A stretch of 10,011 nucleotides of DNA from an uncultured Pseudomonadota bacterium. GTDB lineage: Bacteria; Pseudomonadota; Gammaproteobacteria; Burkholderiales; SG8-41. Location: positions 1-10,011 of the forward strand of contig CAMPGR010000131.1 in the NCBI GenBank assembly GCA_946885605.1, in the 5' to 3' direction. The notes under the pieces are model-generated. The model saw only the letters and a program-made list of their open reading frames with translations, was not told the DNA's origin and searched no databases. The first letter of the stretch is position 1, and each line of letters starts with the position of its first letter. Shown piece by piece: positions 6,776-10,011 of this stretch. A program made the position numbers and the translations under genes.

Positions 6776-6811
6776 TGGGGTCAGACCGAAAAATTTCCCC
6801 GGGTCTGCCCT
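6776..6811. repeat. REP-like GGGGTCAGACC element
   Basis: TGGGGTCAGACC (6776-6787) is followed after 14 bases by GGTCTGCCC (6802-6810), an imperfect inverted copy (CAGACC/GGTCTG perfect). GGGGTCAGACC is a motif I know from short dispersed repeats in proteobacteria, often near REP-associated tyrosine transposases. It lies between the terminator and the MBL gene stop. No transposase is in the window. Confidence 0.5.
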
Positions 6812-6820
6812 GAAGTCCTT

Positions 6821-7591
6821 CTAGGCTCTTACTTCGCGCCAGGCGAAGCCGTCTTCCTGGGTCGCAACGCCGATCCATTCCGGCGCGCAGCCGACCGCGC
6901 GGGCGATCGCCGTGCGGGCAAGATCGGGCGTGTTGTTCTGCTGCGAAAGATGCGCGGCGATGAGGTGCTGCAGCCGCGAGCAGTCGATCGCGGCGACGAG
7001 CTGCGCGGCAGCATCATTGGCAAGGTGGCCGAAGCGGCTCGCGATGCGCCGCTTGAGCGACGGCGGATAAGCGCCGTTCGCGAGAAGCCCGGAGTCGTGA
7101 TTGCACTCCAGCACGAGCGCGTGCAATCCCGAAAGCATCGCGGCGATGTGCGGCGTGCACATGCCGGTATCGGTCAGCACGCCGAGCGTCGCAGCGCCGT
7201 CGGTGAAAACGTACTGTGCCGGCTCGCGCGCGTCGTGCGGCACGGGGAAAGGCCGCACCTCGATATCGCCGATCGCAAACGACGTGTGGCTGTCGATGAT
7301 GGTGATCTGCGCCACGGCGCCGCGCTCGCTCTCGAGCGCGGTCAGCGTGCCGTAGGTGAGATAGACCGGCAGCTCGTACTTGCGAGCGAAACGCGCAACG
7401 CCGCCGATGTGATCGTCGTGCTCGTGGGTGACGAGGATCGCGTCGAGATCCGTCGGTTCGAGTCCGAGGCGCGCGAGGCGGGAAACCGATTCGGCGATCC
7501 CGAACCCGCAATCTAGCATGATGCGCGTGCGGCCCGCCTCGACGATCAGGGCATTGCCCTGACTGCCGCTCCCCAGTGATGCGAAGCGCAT
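6821..7591 (-). CDS. YycJ-like metallo-beta-lactamase-fold hydrolase
   Basis: A cytoplasmic MBL-fold metal hydrolase of the YycJ/WalJ type, a group with proposed nuclease (DNA 5'-exonuclease) activity in some bacteria. The 256-aa product starts SLGSGSQGNA, the usual first strand of this group. Zinc ligands are visible as THEHDDH (H56, H58, D60, H61), H119 in PVPHD, D141 in LTDTG, H165 in ECNHD, and H214 in the family-type AAHLSQQNN. All ligand positions are intact, so it is probably active. It begins seven bases after the bamC stop with no strong ribosome-binding site, as expected for the third gene of a dapA-bamC operon. Substrate is not deducible; nuclease activity is a family-based inference. 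Confidence 0.9.
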   Translation of the reverse strand: MRFASLGSGSQGNALIVEAGRTRIMLDCGFGIAESVSRLARLGLEPTDLDAILVTHEHDDHIGGVARFARKYELPVYLTYGTLTALESERGAVAQITIIDSHTSFAIGDIEVRPFPVPHDAREPAQYVFTDGAATLGVLTDTGMCTPHIAAMLSGLHALVLECNHDSGLLANGAYPPSLKRRIASRFGHLANDAAAQLVAAIDCSRLQHLIAAHLSQQNNTPDLARTAIARAVGCAPEWIGVATQEDGFAWREVRA

Positions 7592-7598
7592 CAGGCTA

Positions 7599-8759
7599 CT
7601 ATTTGAGTTGTTCGTAGAGCAGCGACAGGATGCGGCTCGCGGTTTCCGAGCCGTCGCGCACGCCTTCCTTGTTGAGCACGTTCACTTCCGCGCCCTCTTC
7701 CCCGCCCTTCACGAGGATGCGGTACTGCTCGGGCTTGGGCTTTTCGCTGTTGCCCCAGAACTTGAGCTTGGAAAACCACCCCTTGTTCTCCGCGCTCTTG
7801 TTGTCGATCTCGGGATCGATGTAGCGCACGTAGTAGAGGCCCTTCGAGCGGTCGCGGTCTTCCACCGTGAATCCCACGCGATCGAGGGCAAGTCCCACGC
7901 GCCGCCATGCGCGGTCGAACTGCTCGTTGAGCGTGAGCGCTCCCGAGTTGCGCTTGAGCGCCGCGCGCGGCTCCGCGCTGCCGGAAGACGCGATCTGCGC
8001 CTTCGCCCGCTGCTCCTGCACGCCGAAGCGCACCATGAGACGCCGCAGCATCTCCGCTTCGAGCTCGGGATCGGCCGGCCGCGGCTGCCACTTGGTTTCT
8101 TCCTTGAGGGAGGTGGTGTAGACCTCTTCCATGCCGCGATGGCTGATGTAGACCTCGGTCGTGCCCTCCTCGACGCCGCGCTCGAGCCGCGTGCGGAACT
8201 TGTCGCGCTCGGAAGTGGAATAGACCGAATCGAGCAGCTTGCCGAGCGTGTTGCGGATGAAGCCGTCGGGAATCTTCGCGCGGTTCTCCGCCCAGTCGGT
8301 CTCCATCACGCCCGCTTCCGGCATTTCGAGGTTGACGAGGAAGCCCGTCTCCTGCCAGAAATCCTTGACGGCCGGCCACAGCTTCGCCGGATCGCCCTTC
8401 ACCACCAGCCAGCGCTGCGTGCCGGCGCGCTCGATGCGCGCATCGCTCACTTTCGGCAGCACGCTGGGCCCAACCGATGCGACGGGGCCGGTGCGCTCGC
8501 GGCTGTAAGCGGAATAGGTTGCACCGCTCTTCGGGTTCACGTCCGGCACGAGATAGCGCTCGTCGGTGCTCGGCGCGACGAGATCGGGCGGCACCTCGAG
8601 CGGTTTCGTCTTGCCGGCCGACTTGTAGTCGATTTTCTTCGACGGGATCTCGAAGGTGCCGCACGCGGCGAGCGCGACGGCCGCGGCCGCGCAGACCCAG
8701 AAGCGGATTTGTTTCAACAAGAAAGTGGATGCTGAACGGAGAGTCGCTTTCTGCATCAT
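7599..8759 (-). CDS. bamC: outer-membrane assembly lipoprotein BamC
   Basis: BamC (NlpB/DapX) is a lipoprotein of the BAM complex that inserts beta-barrel proteins into the outer membrane. From ATG 8759 the product is 386 aa (E. coli 344). It has a signal peptide with lipobox LAAC (Cys33), then the extended N-terminal segment that binds BamD, recognisable by KPLEVPPDL, and two helix-grip domains at about 120-225 and 290-385. The second contains the repeated pattern of [12 protein letters not shown] seen in the first (here as [16 protein letters not shown]). The ATG overlaps the dapA stop as ATGA (8756-8759), a clear sign of translational coupling; ATG 8756 directly after is an alternative. 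The dapA-bamC pairing is also seen in E. coli. A longer open frame up to 8876 runs through dapA and is not used. Confidence 0.9.
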   Translation of the reverse strand: MMQKATLRSASTFLLKQIRFWVCAAAAVALAACGTFEIPSKKIDYKSAGKTKPLEVPPDLVAPSTDERYLVPDVNPKSGATYSAYSRERTGPVASVGPSVLPKVSDARIERAGTQRWLVVKGDPAKLWPAVKDFWQETGFLVNLEMPEAGVMETDWAENRAKIPDGFIRNTLGKLLDSVYSTSERDKFRTRLERGVEEGTTEVYISHRGMEEVYTTSLKEETKWQPRPADPELEAEMLRRLMVRFGVQEQRAKAQIASSGSAEPRAALKRNSGALTLNEQFDRAWRRVGLALDRVGFTVEDRDRSKGLYYVRYIDPEIDNKSAENKGWFSKLKFWGNSEKPKPEQYRILVKGGEEGAEVNVLNKEGVRDGSETASRILSLLYEQLK

Positions 8760-9640
8760 GTGGTGATTCCCGCCTGCCGCATCGCTTCGCGCACTTGCGG
8801 AAAAAATCCCTCGGAGAGCGGCGTGAGGGGCAGGCGGATCCCTCCCTTGATGAGGCCCATCTGCTGCACGACCCATTTGACCGGGATCGGGTTCGCCTCG
8901 CAGAACAAATGGCGGTGCAGGCCGAGGAGCCGGTTGTTGATTTCACGCGCGCGGGCCACGTCTCCAGAGAGCGCAGCCGCGCACATCTCGTGCATGGAGC
9001 GCGGCGCCGCATTGGCGGTCACCGAAATGACGCCGTGGCCGCCGAGCAGCATGAGCGCAAGGCCCGTCGCGTCGTCGCCGCTGAAGACGAGGAAATCGCG
9101 CGGCTTGCGGCGCAGGAGGTCGGCTGCGCGCTCGAGATGCGCGGTGGCGTCCTTGATGCCCACGATGTGGGGCAGCTGAGCGAGGCGCAGCACCGTGTCG
9201 TTCTGCATGTCGGCGACGGTGCGCCCCGGAACGTTGTAGAGGATCTGCGGAATGTCCACGGCTTCCGCAATCGCCTTGAAGTGGCGGTAAAGCCCTTCCT
9301 GTGTCGGCTTGTTGTAGTACGGCACGACCGAAAGGCTCATGTTCGCGCCGACCTGCTTCGCGTAGGCGGCGAGATCGATCGCTTCGCGGGTGGAGTTCGC
9401 GCCGGTGCCGGCAATCACCGGGATGCGACCTCTGGCGTGGTCGACCGCGGTCTTGATGAGGAGGTGGTGCTCGTCGAAATCGACGGTCGGCGATTCGCCC
9501 GTGGTGCCGACCACCACGATGCCGTCAGTCCCTTCCTGGATGTGCCAGTCGATCAGTTTGCGGAACGCGCCGAGATCCAGTTCGCCGTCTTCCTGCATCG
9601 GCGTCACGATCGCGACGAGGCTCCCTAGCAGCTGTGCCAT
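8756..9640 (-). CDS. dapA: 4-hydroxy-tetrahydrodipicolinate synthase
   Basis: Condenses pyruvate with L-aspartate semialdehyde, the first committed step to diaminopimelate (peptidoglycan) and lysine. The 294-aa product matches the family length. Residues map to E. coli DapA with an offset of +2: Schiff-base K163 in GIKDAT, the T46/T47 pair in GTTGES, Y109, Y135 and R140 in LYNVPGRT, G188 and I205. Lysine-site positions S50, H58, N82, E86 and Y108 are kept, while A49 and H53 are replaced by P51 and F55, so feedback inhibition by lysine is plausible but may be altered. The start at ATG 9640 is fixed by an in-frame TAG directly upstream. The Shine-Dalgarno site is weak. It heads the dapA-bamC-MBL operon. 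Confidence 0.97.
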   Translation of the reverse strand: MAQLLGSLVAIVTPMQEDGELDLGAFRKLIDWHIQEGTDGIVVVGTTGESPTVDFDEHHLLIKTAVDHARGRIPVIAGTGANSTREAIDLAAYAKQVGANMSLSVVPYYNKPTQEGLYRHFKAIAEAVDIPQILYNVPGRTVADMQNDTVLRLAQLPHIVGIKDATAHLERAADLLRRKPRDFLVFSGDDATGLALMLLGGHGVISVTANAAPRSMHEMCAAALSGDVARAREINNRLLGLHRHLFCEANPIPVKWVVQQMGLIKGGIRLPLTPLSEGFFPQVREAMRQAGITT

Positions 9641-9686
9641 CTACCCGGATTTCCATGGGAATGGGCGCCCGGCCCATAAAGCGGGC

Positions 9687-9692
9687 ATTCTA
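9687..9692 (-). promoter_or_regulatory. candidate -10 box for dapA operon
   Basis: TAGAAT on the minus strand (5 of 6 to TATAAT) lies 46 bases before the dapA ATG in the sequence GGGTAGAATGCCCGC. No clear -35 hexamer is seen 16-18 bases upstream, where the GGGGACAGGC repeat lies. Confidence 0.3.
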
Positions 9693-9707
9693 CCCGATCG
9701 TGTGGGG

Positions 9708-9779
9708 ATGGGGACAGGCAGCACGCCTCGAAGGGACGGAGATGCGATGGGGACAGGCCCCGCAGAGCGGCCTGTCCCC
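9708..9779. repeat. GGGGACAGGC repeat cluster with hairpin
   Basis: ATGGGGACAGGC occurs twice in direct orientation (9708-9719 and 9747-9758), and an inverted copy follows as GGCCTGTCCCC (9769-9779). The second and third copies form a perfect 11-bp stem (9749-9759 with 9769-9779) around a 9-base loop. No T-run follows on either strand. The GGGGACAGG motif is familiar from REP-like dispersed repeats of proteobacteria. It fills the gap between the small minus-strand ORF and dapA. Confidence 0.6.
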
Positions 9780-9793
9780 CGGCTGCTGGATGG

Positions 9794-10006
9794 TCAGCTG
9801 CCGTCGCAGCGGTAAAACTGGTGCAGAAACGACTCGGCCTCGCCGGCGGACAGCTCGCCGGGCGCCTCGCGCATCGCGTGCGCGCGCGACTCGGCGACCA
9901 CGCTCGCAGCCGGGTTCCAGCTCGCGCACAGGACCTCCGTGCCGTACTCGTCCGGCGGAAGCGGCGCGACATCTGTTTCGGGCGCGTCCATGACAGTCAT
10001 TTCCAC
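9794..10006 (-). CDS. small hypothetical protein upstream of dapA
   Basis: Not recognised. The frame is open to the window edge, so the 5' end may be missing. Possible starts are GTG 10006, ATG 10000 and ATG 9991, giving 65-70 aa. The product is acidic and soluble, with a Pro/Asp/Glu-rich N-terminus (DAPETDVAPLPPDEYG), one Cys followed by WNPAAS, a helical middle (SVVAESRAHAMREAPGEL) and a second Cys near the end (FYRCDGS). It is co-directional with dapA but separated by 153 bp containing a repeat hairpin, so it is probably a distinct transcript. Protein-like composition with few rare codons supports coding, but a chance ORF in GC-rich DNA is not excluded. Confidence 0.5.
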   Translation of the reverse strand: MEMTVMDAPETDVAPLPPDEYGTEVLCASWNPAASVVAESRAHAMREAPGELSAGEAESFLHQFYRCDGS

Positions 10007-10011
10007 TCGTC

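Noticed and set aside
6764..7516. 250-aa plus-strand ORF opposite the MBL gene
   Set aside because: The MBL protein has every metal ligand intact on the minus strand, and the plus frame is Arg/Glu-rich with no motif.
7608..8735. 375-aa plus-strand ORF opposite bamC
   Set aside because: No recognisable domain and biased composition; bamC on the other strand has lipobox, domains and operon context.
8477..9628. 383-aa plus-strand ORF opposite dapA and the start of bamC
   Set aside because: Spans two well-supported genes on the opposite strand and looks like an Arg/Ala/His-rich shadow.
9749..9779. Hairpin as a terminator for the small minus-strand ORF
   Set aside because: The stem is strong but no T-run follows it on the minus strand, and its sequence belongs to the GGGGACAGGC repeat.
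1..10011. CRISPR array, tRNA/rRNA, transposase, phage or defence cluster
   Set aside because: No regularly spaced repeats, cloverleaf-like sequences or relevant protein motifs were seen; the genes are ordinary core functions.

Overview
The window is GC-rich chromosomal DNA with tightly packed housekeeping genes on both strands. Gene content points to a betaproteobacterium (Burkholderiales/Nitrosomonadales-like). Supporting signs are the order dapA - bamC - YycJ-type metallo-beta-lactamase-fold gene, a RoxA-type ribosomal oxygenase, a small SlyD with a histidine tail, and a long MutS of beta/gamma type. This assignment is inferred from protein resemblance and synteny, not from a search.

Layout. 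Bases 1-3611 (+): mutS, whose 5' end touches the window edge, then a secreted metallophosphatase-like protein. A REP-like palindrome sits at their junction. Bases 3605-4554 (-): an overlapping two-gene unit, bcp (peroxiredoxin) then slyD (prolyl isomerase/metallochaperone). Its end overlaps the stop of the phosphatase gene by 7 bp. Bases 4555-4680: divergent intergenic region with candidate promoters in both directions. Bases 4681-6331 (+): roxA (50S protein L16 arginine hydroxylase type) and a conserved-looking protein of unassigned function. Bases 6332-6463: leader DNA. Bases 6464-6709 (+): a tiny Pro/Ala-rich lipoprotein with its own strong RBS and a symmetric, probably bidirectional terminator. 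Bases 6821-10006 (-), read right to left: a small unrecognised ORF, dapA, bamC and a YycJ-like MBL hydrolase. The last three are packed as an operon (ATGA overlap, then a 7-bp gap).

Functional themes are DNA mismatch repair (mutS), protein folding and oxidative stress (slyD, bcp), ribosome modification (roxA), the diaminopimelate/lysine pathway (dapA) and outer-membrane protein assembly (bamC). I see no CRISPR array, tRNA, rRNA, transposase, phage gene or defence island. Non-coding interest lies in repeat-like palindromes of at least two families in the intergenic gaps, and in a perfect TATAAT box so close to the roxA ATG that a leaderless transcript is plausible. I found no convincing undescribed multi-gene system. 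The best leads are the peroxiredoxin lacking both usual resolving cysteines, the unassigned protein after roxA, the tiny lipoprotein and the intergenic repeats.
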